From assembly GCF_016906535.1 (NCBI RefSeq), contig NC_057375.1, positions 310,001-374,000 on the forward strand: DNA of 64,000 bases, given 5' to 3'. Under the pieces are notes generated by a model. The model did no database searches and was not told where the DNA came from. It saw only the letters and a program-made list of their open reading frames with translations. The DNA is from Rhizoctonia solani (Eukaryota > Basidiomycota > Agaricomycetes > Cantharellales > Ceratobasidiaceae). A program made the translations under genes and the position numbers. Shown one piece after another: positions 35,398-47,735 of the stretch (positions are counted from its first letter, which is position 1; every line of letters starts with the position of its first letter).

Positions 35398-38223
35398 AGG
35401 GTGAAATTTATAAGGCCGGTATGTACCTTACTCTCTTTTATAACACGCATATATGCTGATTTGGAGTGTTTAATCAGCATGTTGGATAGCTAAGCCAATG
35501 TGTGGCCGCCCTTCAACATTTTGAGCCCATATTTGAAAATGTCCCTATGTGGCTGCAGAGGCCAAACAGAAACTTGCTGAGGAAGATTCTGCTAGGAACC
35601 CACCCAATGAGCCAAACGGTTTGGGTCCTGATTTGGGTGTACCATCAGCCCTGCTGCCTGCTGTTGACTCGTCTCACACCTCAGCTTCCTTCCTGCCACC
35701 AGACCATGGCATCCAGATTTGTGCTCCTCTTAACCTCACTCCTGCCAAGACTGAAATCTTTCAAGCCAAAATCCTCCGCCTCTTTATTGCCAATAATATT
35801 GCCCTTTGTGCTATTGACTCAGTTGAAACTTGGCTTTTTTTCAACCAATATTTCCCTGGTGCCCCTTTGCCTACTCGACAAGCCCTTGCTGGACAAATTC
35901 TCAAGGAGGCGGTTTGGAAGTTGGAGGAGAATATGGTCAAGGCTGTGTATGGTAAAATGGCTACGGGGTTGAGCAATGGGTGGAAGGACAAACGGAAACG
36001 TGCGCTATTGGCATATATGGCTAATGTCGATGCTACGGTATGTCTTATGCTGTTTGAGTAGTATACTTCTACTAATATATCATTTAGGCTTATACTGTTG
36101 GCATCAAGGATATTTTGGCACTCCCCAAGACCGCTGAGAATCACCTCAAAGTTGTGAAGGAGGCAATCAAACAATGCAAGGAAGATCTGGGTATGAATAT
36201 TGTTGGATGGGTGTCTGATGCTGGAGGCGATTTGCGTGGTATGAGGATTTGTCTGGGAAAAGAGCATCCAGAACTGCTTCTATTTGATTGTTGGGCTCAT
36301 CAGGTAAGATATAGTCAACAATTTCTAGGCACTTATTGTTATATAACCAAACTAACTAATACTAATGCTGTTAGATTCAGTTGGTTGTTGGCGATGTCCT
36401 CAAGCTCAAGAATGATCTTGTTGCTGCAGGCAACAATGCACAAGAGATTGCAAAATGGTTTATATTGCATAGCCAAGCACTTGGGCTTCTCCACAACGAA
36501 CAGGTGAAGGCAACCGGTCGATCTTGCATGTATACGGTCCCAAACCTCACTTGTTGGACAAGCCACTACATTACTGCACAAGGACTTCTCGACGACCGCG
36601 GTCCGTTGCAAGCAACTGTTGCTTTGCACCATGATCGAATGATGCAGATTGGATCACGGGATCCTGAGCGTACCAAACGTGTTCTTGCCGCTGTTGAACA
36701 ACCCGAGTTCTGGAGGAGGCTTGGAGAGTGAGTGTTTAGCGTACATGAAGTCATTTTCGCATTACTTACACTCTGGTTAGACTTACTTCATATCTTCGAC
36801 CCCTGGCTATAGCGTTAAACATTGCTCAGGCTGCTGATACACGCCTCTATCATATTCTCGTCACTCTTGGCCGGTTGTATCAACTTTTCGACGACCCAAA
36901 TATCGATCCCGAGGTTTGAATCCGCGTGCTTGCTAGTCTCGAGCTTTGGTGGCAAAAGTCAGATCAGGATGCTTTCATTTTGGCTATCTTCTTCCACCCA
37001 TATATCCGGTGTCGTCTCTTCAGCCCAAACAGCCCCGATTTTTGCGCCAATGCGCTTTACACTGTTGTTCAACGAGTCTTCGAGCGTGTTTTTCAGAAAG
37101 CCTCGGAATCTGGCCTATTTGAGGCGTTTATGTCCTACTACAACTGGACCAATGAGTTTTCTGCCGAAGCATGGCACCTGAAGGAATACTCGGATATGTA
37201 TAAGAATGAGGTAAGTTTGCTTAATCGAATTTCGGGGGGTGCGATTTAACATGGAATTACTATATAGGGCAAGGATATTAATCTCGACGCAATTTGGTCA
37301 ACACTTCCCTGCCCCGGAACGGTCAACACGGGTCGTCACCAGCTTGCGTGCCTCGCAAGGCTCATCCTTTCGATTGTGGCTAATTCTGCTGGCTGCGAGC
37401 GATTATTCAGTCGTATGGGGAATATTCATACGAAGCTCCGAAACCGATTCAATTTCAAGCGCGTACACGACATTGCTACAGTCGCTATGGACATCGATGC
37501 TCAACACCAAGCCGCTGGTCTCACTCGGAAGCGAACGAGGCGACATTTCGGTACGCCTCAACCACCTCCAGCTTTACGCACTGCTAGCGAGACGGAGGAG
37601 CCCACTCTCGATTTGCTTCCTGACCCCCCTTTTGAGACAATCCCTAACAATGATAGCATTGACTCGGGAGACGAGGAGGAAGAGGAGCCAGGGGAGCAAA
37701 ACCTAACTACCCTTGCCACGCAGTTCAACCAAGCGCTTGACGAGGACAGCGATGGGGACGAGGAGCTCCCCGTACCCTCTGCCGTTTCGAGCCAAACTCA
37801 CACTCGCCCTCGTAGGCTTCGCTTGTATTTCAGCAAGGCTCACGCGATTCCTCTTTCCGAGGTATTTAATTTTTCGGGTTCAGTTGAGGGTGTCGACGAG
37901 GGGCTCGGGGTGTTCTGGAAGTTTGGAGTGTCTAACTTAGCTAAGGAGCGTGATGTTTACGAGGCCATTGCGTCTATGCGCGAGTGACCAAGTCGTCTTG
38001 TAGCTATTTGTACTATATTTGCGCTAATTTGAAATTTAAGACGAACAAACCAACGTTTTTTCCAACTAGTTGGCTCCACAGTTCGGTCATCGGACAAACT
38101 CGGGTTTATTGTCGGTTCATAACAACACTGCTTGTCACTATGACCGAGACGCATAAGCGCCGGGGACCACGGACGAATTACAGACGTGACCTCACCGATC
38201 AGCACGACCTCCGCCCAACCACG

Positions 38224-39343
38224 ATGGTAAATTAAATTATTTATATGTGAATTCCTAGTCCCGTGAATCCAATATGCTAACATCAATTCTACCATTAGAG
38301 TCTCATCCACGCACTTGTTGCTCGTGAATCCGTCATCCTTGCAGAGAACAGGTCCGGAAAGCGGGACTTTTCGAATGGTGAGCTTGATTGCTTTATCTAG
38401 GGATGCGCAATTAACACGGATGATTCGGGCTCTAGCTGTAGCGACGATTCTATCCAAAATCCCTCCGAACAATTCGAAGCTCACATGTAAGCCTCTTCTC
38501 GAACTCCCTTTACCCCAGACAGAATCTAATTGGTAGGATAGACGTCTGGGAACAGTACCTCTTCCACTATGTCTCCGAAGACGGCCTCACATTCCTCGTC
38601 ATGGCTGATGATGCAGCTGGGCGTAGAATGCCGTTTACGTTTATCGCAGATCTTCAACGGCGGGTGAGTCCCCGTGTTTCTTGTGCTGTTACCAAGGGAT
38701 AGGGAGTGCTGACGTCAGGTGTCTTGGCTTGTAGTTTACCACTGCCTATTCGCGGGACCAGATTGACGATGCTCCCGCGTACGGATTAAATGAGTTTTCG
38801 TCGCAAGTTGGGAAGGTGGGTTTTTTTGGTTTGTCGAAAGAGATGGAGGCTGAACAGATTGCTCAGTTGATCGAACAATACAACATAGCCCCTCCCGTCG
38901 ATGCGCTCAGTCAAGCACAACAAGATCTGGCGCAGGTCAAGGATATCATGGTCCACAATGTGGAGCAGATTCTGAGTCGCGGGGAGAGGATCGAACTGCT
39001 GGTTGATAAGACTGTGAGTCCCTTCTTTTCGGGACTCAGGCTTGACATTGATAGCGGGGCTAGGATAACATGGCTACCCAATCCCACGCCTTTCGACGAG
39101 GGGCACGAACAGTTCGAAGACAGCAGTTCTGGAGAAACCAGCGGATTGTGGCTTTGAGCGTTTTTGTGGGACTCGTGAGTTGATCTTCCCCCGCACCCGT
39201 GTTCCTCATATAACTGACGCTCGGGATAACGTTACTCATCCTCGCTGACCTTGCCACCCGCACTCGGCCGCCGCTCATAGTTGCTCCTCTACATATTCAT
39301 CGCTCAGTTTTGTGGTGCGGGATTGAATCATTGCCGAGGCTGA
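38224..39343 (+). CDS. VAMP7-like R-SNARE (synaptobrevin/longin family)
   Basis: A vesicle SNARE for endosome/vacuole fusion, anchored by a C-terminal membrane segment. Eight exons (38224-38226, 38299-38377, 38436-38486, 38542-38663, 38735-38815, 38858-39013, 39064-39174, 39281-39343) give 666 bases, 221 residues. The longin domain starts M-S-L-I-H-A-L-V-A-R and includes Y-V-S-E-D-G-L-T-F-L-V-M-A-D. The SNARE helix D-A-L-S-Q-A-Q-Q-D-L ... L-L-V-D-K-T-D-N-M carries the central Arg in S-R-G-E-R. A hydrophobic tail then ends C-G-A-G-L-N-H-C-R-G. The first exon carries only the ATG. The boundary of the intron near 38816 is less sure. The hAT element ends 93 bp upstream and may disturb its promoter. 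Confidence 0.9.
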
Positions 39344-39740
39344 TCTTTTTCCACTATGAATAATTATATACCTCCTGGTTATTTTGTATCTACTTTGAAT
39401 TCATTGTCTTATCTTTGTCGCTCGGCGAGAAACCACGTGGGTGAAATTGGCCGAACAACCGGCGCTCGGCAACCAACTTGACTATGACCGAGGCGTTACG
39501 CGAATTTCCCAGACTCCCTCTACAACAAGCTCTTGGGCTATATATACATGGTAGACTCGTGTTGTTAGAATTAAACTTTCGATCTTGGCTTTCTCAGGCT
39601 GTGGCGTATATCTATTGCTTGCGATTATTGACCAGCCTCTCACTGCGTTGCTCTTGTGTTTGTTCTGCTGGACTATAGACATTACTGTCTTCACAACGAT
39701 TGTGTTGGATTGATAAGCTATCTTTGACTGACTGGTGACG

Positions 39741-41056
39741 ATGACCGAACCGGTTCATCGACTTGGTCAAAAGACGGCGGGAGCGTGGGGTCTGCATACG
39801 GCCACTATTGATTGGTGCGAGGTTCGTATAAAATCTTAATGCTGTTATTTATTAGCTAAATTTCCCTTGGCTAACTTTTTGCTTTTCTACTCGGCCTCTC
39901 CGCTCGCCGCATACTTGCTATTCCCTACCCAAAAACTATATGCCATTAATAGGATAACTACACGCACACCCACTACGTCGCCGAATGGTACAATACCATA
40001 TCCAACATTCCCTTCATCCTCCTGGGCCTCTTTGGAGCCTACTCATTTCTCGCACCACACCTCCAACCGAACCGCAAACCTATCCCAGACGGCACACGGC
40101 ACGCAGCAGGAAACATCGGAATCATGTGTATCGGTTTCGGTTCAGCCATATTTCACGCAACCCTCAAGTGGCATGCCCAGGTGCGTGTGTCATTTCCTAG
40201 CAAATAATTTCGGCATAGCCTGGTCGGATTCCACGTGAATTCCCCAAACCACTTTTTTTGTTTACCGGTTTCAAATTTCCTTGCTTTTGCTGATCGGCAC
40301 GGGGGTTGACGTAGGTTCTGCTGGATGAATTGCCGATGATCTTCGTGACGAGTTTGGTGCTGTACCTGGTTTGTGCGGACAGTGATCGGTGGAAGGGGCA
40401 GAATTCGTGGAAGTTGAAGGTCGGGTTGGCTGCTGTTCCGTTGACAGTGTCTGCAGTATAGTGCGTCCTCTCGCTTCCTTTTTTCTTTCTATTTACTCAC
40501 CGGTTGTTCTAGTTTATATTACCCAAACCCAATTTTGCACCAAGTATGCTTCGGAATTATCCAGTTAACATCGACATACCGGACTGTTCTCCTCTTCCGT
40601 ACTGCCCCACCATCAGTCCCACAAGCCGACCTGCGCGCAGCGAAACACTACATCATCACAGGCTCCTTACTCTTCGTCCTCGCGTTCGGAATATGGAACG
40701 TCGACAATGTCTGGTGCGATACTTGGACACTGGTACGCTCTAAAGCGTGGGGGCTTGGAGGTGGGATTGGAGAACTGGTCGGAGCGGTGACCCAGGGACA
40801 TGCATGGTGGCATCTTTTGACTGGGTTAGGATGCGCAAGAATCGGAGTTGGGACGTCCTGTAAGTTTTATTTTTTATATCTTTTTTTTATGTGGGGAGGA
40901 CTAATGGGAGGAACAGACTTGATGTTGTGCAGGAAGTATCCCGGCGCGTTCGAGCTGACGAGTCCTGCTTGGGGGTTGGTGCCTGCTATTCGCTGGAGGG
41001 TGATGGGTGGCAAGGGAGGGCTGGGTGCAAATGCAAAGATGGACAAGTTGCAGTAG
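39741..41056 (+). CDS. Alkaline ceramidase (YPC1/YDC1 family)
   Basis: It hydrolyses ceramide to sphingoid base and fatty acid in ER/Golgi membranes. Five exons (39741-39821, 39953-40180, 40315-40460, 40513-40859, 40917-41056) give 942 bases, 313 residues, normal for the family. Motifs: T-A-T-I-D-W-C-E-D-N-Y near the N-terminus, Y-V-A-E-W-Y-N-T-I-S-N, G-S-A-I-F-H-A-T-L, L-L-D-E-L-P-M-I-F, and H-A-W-W-H-L-L-T-G, which together hold the conserved Glu, Asp, Ser and His residues of the CREST-type active site. Several hydrophobic segments fit a seven-span membrane protein. The 39344-39740 gap behind the SNARE gene holds nothing else I can see. Confidence 0.92.
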
Positions 41057-43992
41057 CTTGAGCTCAGTATATACCAAATTATATAATTATGCAAAGATTA
41101 TTTTGACTTTAGTTGCGTTGGTCGTTTTTCCAGACCACCTCGAATGATTTGGTTTGGGTAACCGTTGGTCCGCTATTGCATTTATGCCCATGGTTCCGGA
41201 TGTCCCTCCTTCTATGATTGCCTTCCTAGAACCCAAAGTGGAAGACGACGCACCTGATCAAACCTGGGAAGTTTCGACAAACTCTCCGCGCACTGTCGCT
41301 CCCAAAAAGCGAGGGAATACAGTCGAACAAGACATTGGATTTTTCTAAAAATAAATTTCACTTATAATGGTATTGGGGCCGAGCCCCATGTATGTTAGAC
41401 TGCAAAACATTGCGCTATGCCCCACCTAGGTAAAGAAGGTGCAAACTAGACGAACAGACGTCACTAGCGATTAAAAGAGATCAGAGACAAATAAGTATCG
41501 TATCCGAGTAGAGACCAAGAGACGGCGGTAGTGAATTAAAATAGGAGATACATAAAGTGAGTAGTGGAGAAACTAGAAGCATAGAATTCATGCTCGATCC
41601 CAGTATCAAAAGGTTTGTAACAATCAATACTCTGAAGATCTAAGAGTGACCAGGGGTGCTGAAGTATGGTTGCTTGGACTAGCATAAGCATTGACCCCAT
41701 TAATATTCGTAAAGGTCATTACCCAAGCGTTGAGTATTGGAATTAAGCTGGGGGTACATTACTCGCCCAGGTATTGATGACTTAGACTCGAGGGAAAGGG
41801 GAGCATAGTATATGGAGAACAAACCAAGAACAAGACACACATTCACTGGGAGCCCAAGTTACCATCTCCGGGTACCATTCTGAATACAGTTTCAACCATC
41901 AAGTTGCGGTTCTAATCTTTTGTAGTTCCGATGTTGAGCAGAGAAGTATTCATTAAAATGTGGCCGAAATGTTTAGCTTCTATAAACCAATCTAATAATA
42001 GCTTTGAGATGATGTTCTCTTTTACATTTGTTATGGTTCTGAAGCCGAGATGCATAGCGCTTAACGCGTGGCTGTCCTGCGCTTCAGACTACCCAAGGAT
42101 CAGTATCAACAGTGGCAATTCAATCTACTATCGCACGTAAGGAGCACTGAGAAATCCGACTAATGGGCTCGTGACGGAACCTGCGAGACACTTGGATCAA
42201 TGGTTTATTTTTGAGCCTGCTGTAGAAGTACATATCCTGGCGCTCATGGGCAGACTTGGAGATGCATACTACATGCGGTGCCCTCACTTTCTTAATTAAG
42301 TGGCTTTAAGTCAAGTATTTCAGCAACGTCAGCTATGAGGTCATTTCTAGCCCTTTTCAACGCCAAAATATGTCAACAAAGGTGCGCTTATTTCACCTAA
42401 ATAGTCCACAACGCCGGATTGTGGCCACGAGTTCGGTGAGTTCAATAATACCTCGCATAATGGCCATTTATTGCTCCTTCATATATATTAAGTTTGGCGT
42501 GGGGTACGTCTTACCGGACTCTAGTTCCATTAAATCAACGCCCGATGAGAGCCTGGGCTGTTGTAGTGGCTTGATTGCAATCTACCCTCATCCTTGGACT
42601 GAGTCGCATCTGCTTTATTGAGTAGTCAATTCCTGGCTTTGTTACTTTAGTACTACTCTAAACAACCTTTCTTTATGGCATTAGCAAAAGTACAGATGAC
42701 TGTAAATTAATTCATTCGGGAATCGCCACAGTCCGTGATTCGTGCTACCAAAGCTCGGCTCCAGCCTAGAAATGTTTGCCCCCTTGGACGGTGCCTGTTC
42801 TAACGACAGGCCCCCATTCTTGATCTTAACATCTATCGTAGACTATAAATTCAGTATGATTTCGTATTTATAGTATTTGCTATGGCGCTTGGACGTAGTA
42901 GAAACCTTTGGGCCTTGCATCGTTGACCGTCCCACTCTATTATCTGCAAGTCCCATCTGATTGTACCGATATATATATATATTGATATGCCTTTACACCA
43001 CAACCACTTATCTTGCTCGATTGACTCATTATGATTTGGATATGACTAATTTTGGCTGTCTGTCCAAACTTTCTAGATGGCGCGGCCCCGATGGCACGCT
43101 GGTTCGATGCATTGCTTCTCTGGTCCCCATCCTATCGTCCTTCTGACTCGTCAATATCCTGTAACCACCCCGTACAGTATAATTACTCAAGAATCTCAGC
43201 CCAAGTCATGGTAACCACATGTGTACGTACAGTGAGGTTCAAGAATCTCAGCTGTACTTCACTCAATGGATAACTCAGAACCTATTTTGAGGGCTACAAT
43301 CTCAGTAATGCACTTCTACTCCAAACCTGCGCTGTGTATCGCGAATGGACCATAGATAAAACTAAGCAGTTTGCTGGTGTCAGTGGGAAAAAGATTGTAG
43401 TCACATGCAATTAACTGATAGCTGTAGCTAATTCATGACGTGTATGGCATGCCAAGCCGCGTATTGGATTATTTGAATTCGCATGCTTTACACAACAGGT
43501 CCAGTATAATTTCATTCTCATTTCATTATGCATGGTCTTCGCGCTAACTATGAGCTGTGTTGACTACTGTTATTAATTATATCCCTATTGACGCCTGCCT
43601 TTTTTATTAATATCTGTCTCCCCCCAAAAAACTCCAGATATCTAAGAATAAACGATTGCACGGACACTCTTCAAGCGATCCAAATAAACATGGACAGACT
43701 GCCAAGATTGTGAGGAACCAAATAAACGTGGATACGCATGTGATCTTTATTGTAACTCATGAAACTCAAATTCCTTTCATATTCGTTGCTTAGTTGCTTG
43801 CTATAACCGCGGCATATTCTTTCATCCTTGCCGATCCAATGCGCCAGCGGATACTCATTTCGAATGGTCGATCACGCTGTGCTGGCGAGGTGACTCTATG
43901 CGTTGATCGTCGAACAGTATTTAAGCAAGACCTTATTTTTCCCTCAGATCATCATTCTTACATTCATTCACACTCACTTAGTTCTGAATACT
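41057..43992. other. Long intergenic region, no gene seen
   Basis: 2.9 kb with only short, domain-free ORFs (for example 41154-41348). Just before the pectin lyase, TATTTAAG at about 43918 is a plausible TATA-like element. Confidence 0.55.
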
Positions 43993-46017
43993 ATGTCTCT
44001 CCTTCTGAAGTCCATTCTTGCTGCACTCGTTGCCTCCCAGGGCGCTTTTGCCATTGGAACTCCCTTTGGTTATGCTGCTGGTACAACTGGTGGTGGAAAT
44101 GCCGCTGCAGCCGTTCCTTCGTCTACTGCTCAACTAGTCAGCTGGTGAGCCTTCTTGTTCTTGCCCTCAGTTACCAATACTGATGGTGCTATTCGCAGGC
44201 TTGGGGATAATACGCCTCGAGTCATTCTCCTCGATAAGACATACGATTTTACTGACCTAGAGGTCAGTCTTTACCGAAGTTAGCGCAAATAGATCTTAAC
44301 CTTCCTTTCGATATTAAGGGCAGCGAAACTGGAAAGGTCTGCAAACCTTGGACGTGCTCCCCTGGTGCTCAAGTTGCTATCGACGTCAATGGTTGGTGTG
44401 GCCGAGAGCAGAAGAACGCAAAGACCGTAAGTTCCTTCCTTGTGTTCTATTATGCTTGTAGATTGACGGAGATGTGCTTAGGACACTGCCACCTGGAAAA
44501 AGGCGGGTCTGACAGCTATCAAAGTCGGATCCAATAAAACCCTTTTGGGTAAAGGAACCGCAGGCTGGATGTGAGTACATTTTAATTGTCAGTAAGGTTG
44601 GAGCAGCCTATTCAATCGGTACGCACAGTAAAGGTAAAGGTCTCCGAATTGCTGGAAGCAGCAATATCATTATCCAAAATGTCCGATTCTCCGACATCAA
44701 TGCTGCTTTCGTGTGGGGTGGAGATGCACTCACCATTGATGGAGGAAAACAAATCTGGGTATGTACCACTAAAATTATTTGGCAACTAGCTACTGACCGC
44801 AATCATAGATCGACCACAACTACGTGAGTTAAGTTAGGTGTATGCATACCTTCATTTACTGATGGACATACGCAATAGTTCAAGAACGTTGGACGACAAT
44901 TCATTGTAACCGTAAGTGATTAATGTCCTAGGCGCAACCTTAATCTACAGATTATCTCATGAGAACTCAGGGCTACGGAGCTGCACAAGGCGTGACGATA
45001 TCCGATAATGTATTCGATGGAAGCGGGTATGTCAATCTGCCTTATGAGGCATCGATGATCATCTGACCAGCGTTTTACAGCACCTATTCGTGAGTAATCA
45101 TATCGACTACTTAGATGATTACATCTGAGAGACACTCAACGATTGCTCTCTGTAGTACTCGCTGCGATGGTTTGTCCTTCGATTTCTATACCCGTACTCT
45201 TACTTATCCGTTTCCTCAGGACACCACTACTGGACGCTCTACTTCACTGGTTCTCAGGATACCATCACCTTTGCTCGTAACTAGTACGTATTCCTTCTAC
45301 TCCGGGACCGAGTGATTACTAACAGTCTCACAGTCTTTATCAGACTGCGTAAGTTCTATGTTGTCGACCCTATAGTTGGGCATTAATAGTTCTTCAGTGG
45401 TCGTGGTCCCAGGATTGGCGGTACTTCCCCATACTCCCGTAAGATTAATTCATTTCTTACGTCAAAAGTGTCCTAGCTAACTCAAGATGCAGAGGTCGTA
45501 CATATGTACAACAAGTATGTCTCACCTGAAATGCCCTAGGAATAGAGCTGATGATCGACATGTAGCTACTTTGTCGACATTACCGATCATGCGCTCGATG
45601 CTGACACCGGGTCGCATGTCCTGCTCGAGGGTAACTACTTCAACCGCGTTCTTCAGCCCTCACTGTCTGGTCGTTCTGGTATCGTGTTTGGCCCAACGTC
45701 GAGCGCTATGAATGCCCAGTGCAAGGCTACGCTGGGGCGAGACTGCGCATCCAACACACTGTAGGTCGATCAACCTACTACATTGACAATGAGTAGCTGA
45801 CAGATTCCGGTAGTCTTGGATCTGGACAACTCGCGGGTGCGGCCAACGGCAATGCTATTGGCTACTTCAACAACGTGGGTTTAAATGTGCTTATTCCTGA
45901 TGTGGATCTAACGTTGTGGTTTGTCTATAGAATGCAGTCAAAGGTGCCAGTGTTATGGATCCTTCAAAGGTTGGAGCGTATGTCCAGAACAACGCAGGAA
46001 CTGGAAAGATAAACTAG
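43993..46017 (+). CDS. Secreted pectin lyase (polysaccharide lyase family 1)
   Basis: It cleaves methyl-esterified pectin by beta-elimination outside the cell. It starts M-S-L-L-L-K-S-I-L-A-A-L-V-A-S with a signal peptide ending near A-F-A. The beta-helix family motifs follow: N-V-R-F-S-D-I-N, V-W-G-G-D-A-L-T-I, W-I-D-H-N-Y, G-R-Q-F-I-V-T, Y-F-T-G-S-Q-D-T-I-T, S-G-R-G-P-R-I-G-G and V-L-L-E-G-N-Y-F. The S-G-R motif carries the expected catalytic Arg. W-G-G-D and G-R-Q point to pectin lyase rather than calcium-dependent pectate lyase. About a dozen exons, many tiny, are separated by introns of about 50 bp, so the exact exon ends are uncertain. The stop is TAG 46015-46017. It is a plant-tissue-degrading enzyme. 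Confidence 0.88.
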
Positions 46018-47735
46018 GAGCTGAACAATTAGTCTTCATTTCTCTCGTTGAGGATCATCTTATCATTTCAAATATAATTCTGTGTTTGCTCCCCCCCCCC
46101 ATCGGCATTGCTTGGGTGAATCGCTTCATAAATTCAAAGCAAAGTATGTATAAATGTGTCCATGCCGCTCATGCCAAACACAAGCAGGTAGAGTATTTCC
46201 CTGTTTACAATTCCGCATTATTTTCTTGGTATTAATGAGATTGGCTTATACTGTGGAGAAAGGGACATACTGATTAACACTCCAAAGCGGCCAAGTCCTT
46301 CAATCTGAACAAATTATGAGTAATACTATCAATAAGAGCTGGTCAGTGGAGAATTCAAGGACTGCCGGCAAAGCAGATCTATAAAGGCGTCCAATGAGAG
46401 CCCTGAATAGCCACAACGCTAACTTGTTGGTTATAAGATCTCTGACGACCCAGCATTTAGCACCCAAACATCTAACCTTTGATACCGGAAAAACAGCTCA
46501 GTAGGTTCGGCTATCAGAGTTTCTCGCTATGTTAAAGAGTGAGCCAGTACCTAGCCATGAGTCTAATAATAGTATCTCCGATCCCTTAAATGGACTAGCT
46601 TTTACACAACTTTGTAGAGACCGGTATATCGCCGGTCAAAGGGGAATCACCTCACAGGACCTCCGATTTCTCAACTATAGGCAAGTCCGAGAGAAAACGT
46701 GCTACAGACAGAGAATTAGTCTTCACTAACGAAATTTGCTTCTAAATGAAGTATTTCAAGTTCTAAATTCCAGCCATTTGAAGCCAGATAATAGTTGACC
46801 AATGACACCGACTCTATTCTGATGAATTCCATTGAGCACAACTAAATGATATATATCGTGAACTTGAGCGCCTCGAATAAGTCGTATGAGATCAGTTGAG
46901 CCACATTGTTCGCGGGCGTGTATGCCACCCTGATCCTGTCTTGGTGGGAGTAAAGATAAAAATAGCAGCCAAGTGAGGCGCCACGGGAGTTAAGCGCCGG
47001 GATCAGGAAGCCCTGGCATAATCGGTGCCGTTTTGATCCTGACCACGGTTGCTCATAACGTCAATACATGATCGCTCATTTTTCTCATTGCCGGAATACA
47101 AGCATCATTCAAATATCCAGAAACCTCGAAAATAGAGGGGACAATGGGGTTTGAAGGTATAAACGCCTTGTCAAATACTCCGGTAATTTGATTAAAACGG
47201 TCCCATGAGGTAGTAGATCGTAAATCCAAGTTTTCATCATGGTTGCCTATCTAAGGACACTAAATACGAAATACATGGTGCGTCAACTGGCTCCTGAATC
47301 TGCCCATGATCTCATTCGAGCACTCACAACAACTAGCTCGCCTTCCAGCGCCGATTCTTTGACCAATGATGTGTACTGACTCGCCGGTCGTCGTCGTGGG
47401 CCATCAAGCATCAATGATGTTCGTGAAACAAGAACGCTGAGTTTTGCGAGTGTGGCAAGCCCGGTTGCGGGATATTTCTGCCGACTGTGGCCCTGGTCGT
47501 GAGACTACACGGGAAAAGGTGCGAGGCGGGCGCCCCGAGACTATTTCTAGTTTATTACCGCCCACCTCGGTACTCGCGCTATTGGCTCATTGCCAACTAA
47601 GGAAAAGTACGACTGGACAGCTTGGAGGACAAATCCGTATAAAGGCGCGCAAGATGCTCGACGGATCCAGCACCTCTCATTCAATCCGAGCATCCAAGTA
47701 CACTTAAACACCTTCCATCGTACGGAACCTTGAAT
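46018..47735. other. Intergenic, no gene seen
   Basis: 1.7 kb between two secreted-enzyme genes. A poly(C) run lies at about 46090. A short ORF at 46529-46729 has no features. Confidence 0.6.

Larger units (their letters stand above)
28189..37987 (+). pseudogene. hAT transposase, interrupted by element D and a TGA
   Basis: The N-terminus (28189-28371) has W-T-Y-F and Y-K-A-Y-C-Q-G-C, resembling a BED-type zinc finger. Element D then splits the exon, and reading resumes at 35403. Further exons give the RNase-H-like core (D-A-G-G-D-L-R-G followed by C-W-A-H-Q, about 36220-36303) and the hAT C-terminal dimerisation region (S-A-G-C-E-R-L-F-S-R-M-G-N-I-H, about 37385-37430). A Glu/Asp-rich tail follows to the TGA at 37985-37987. 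In-frame TGA at 36917-36919, where Arg is expected, is another break. Introns of about 50 bp occur near 35422-35480, 36037-36089, 36304-36375, 36730-36780 and 37210-37268. Confidence 0.87.
27836..38130 (+). mobile_element. hAT DNA transposon with 8-bp TSD, carrying element D
   Basis: The ends are inverted: CAGTGTTGTTACG at 27836-27848 and CATAACAACACTG at 38118-38130, 12 of 13 matching. CTTGTCAC flanks both sides (27828-27835, 38131-38138), the 8-bp duplication typical of hAT. It encodes a hAT transposase in several exons. Without the 7.0-kb element D and one TSD copy, the hAT would be about 3.3 kb. Its right end is 93 bp before the start codon of the R-SNARE gene. Confidence 0.92.

Noticed and set aside
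41154..41348. 64-residue plus-strand open frame after the ceramidase
   Set aside because: No domain, no splice support and unremarkable composition; consistent with chance.
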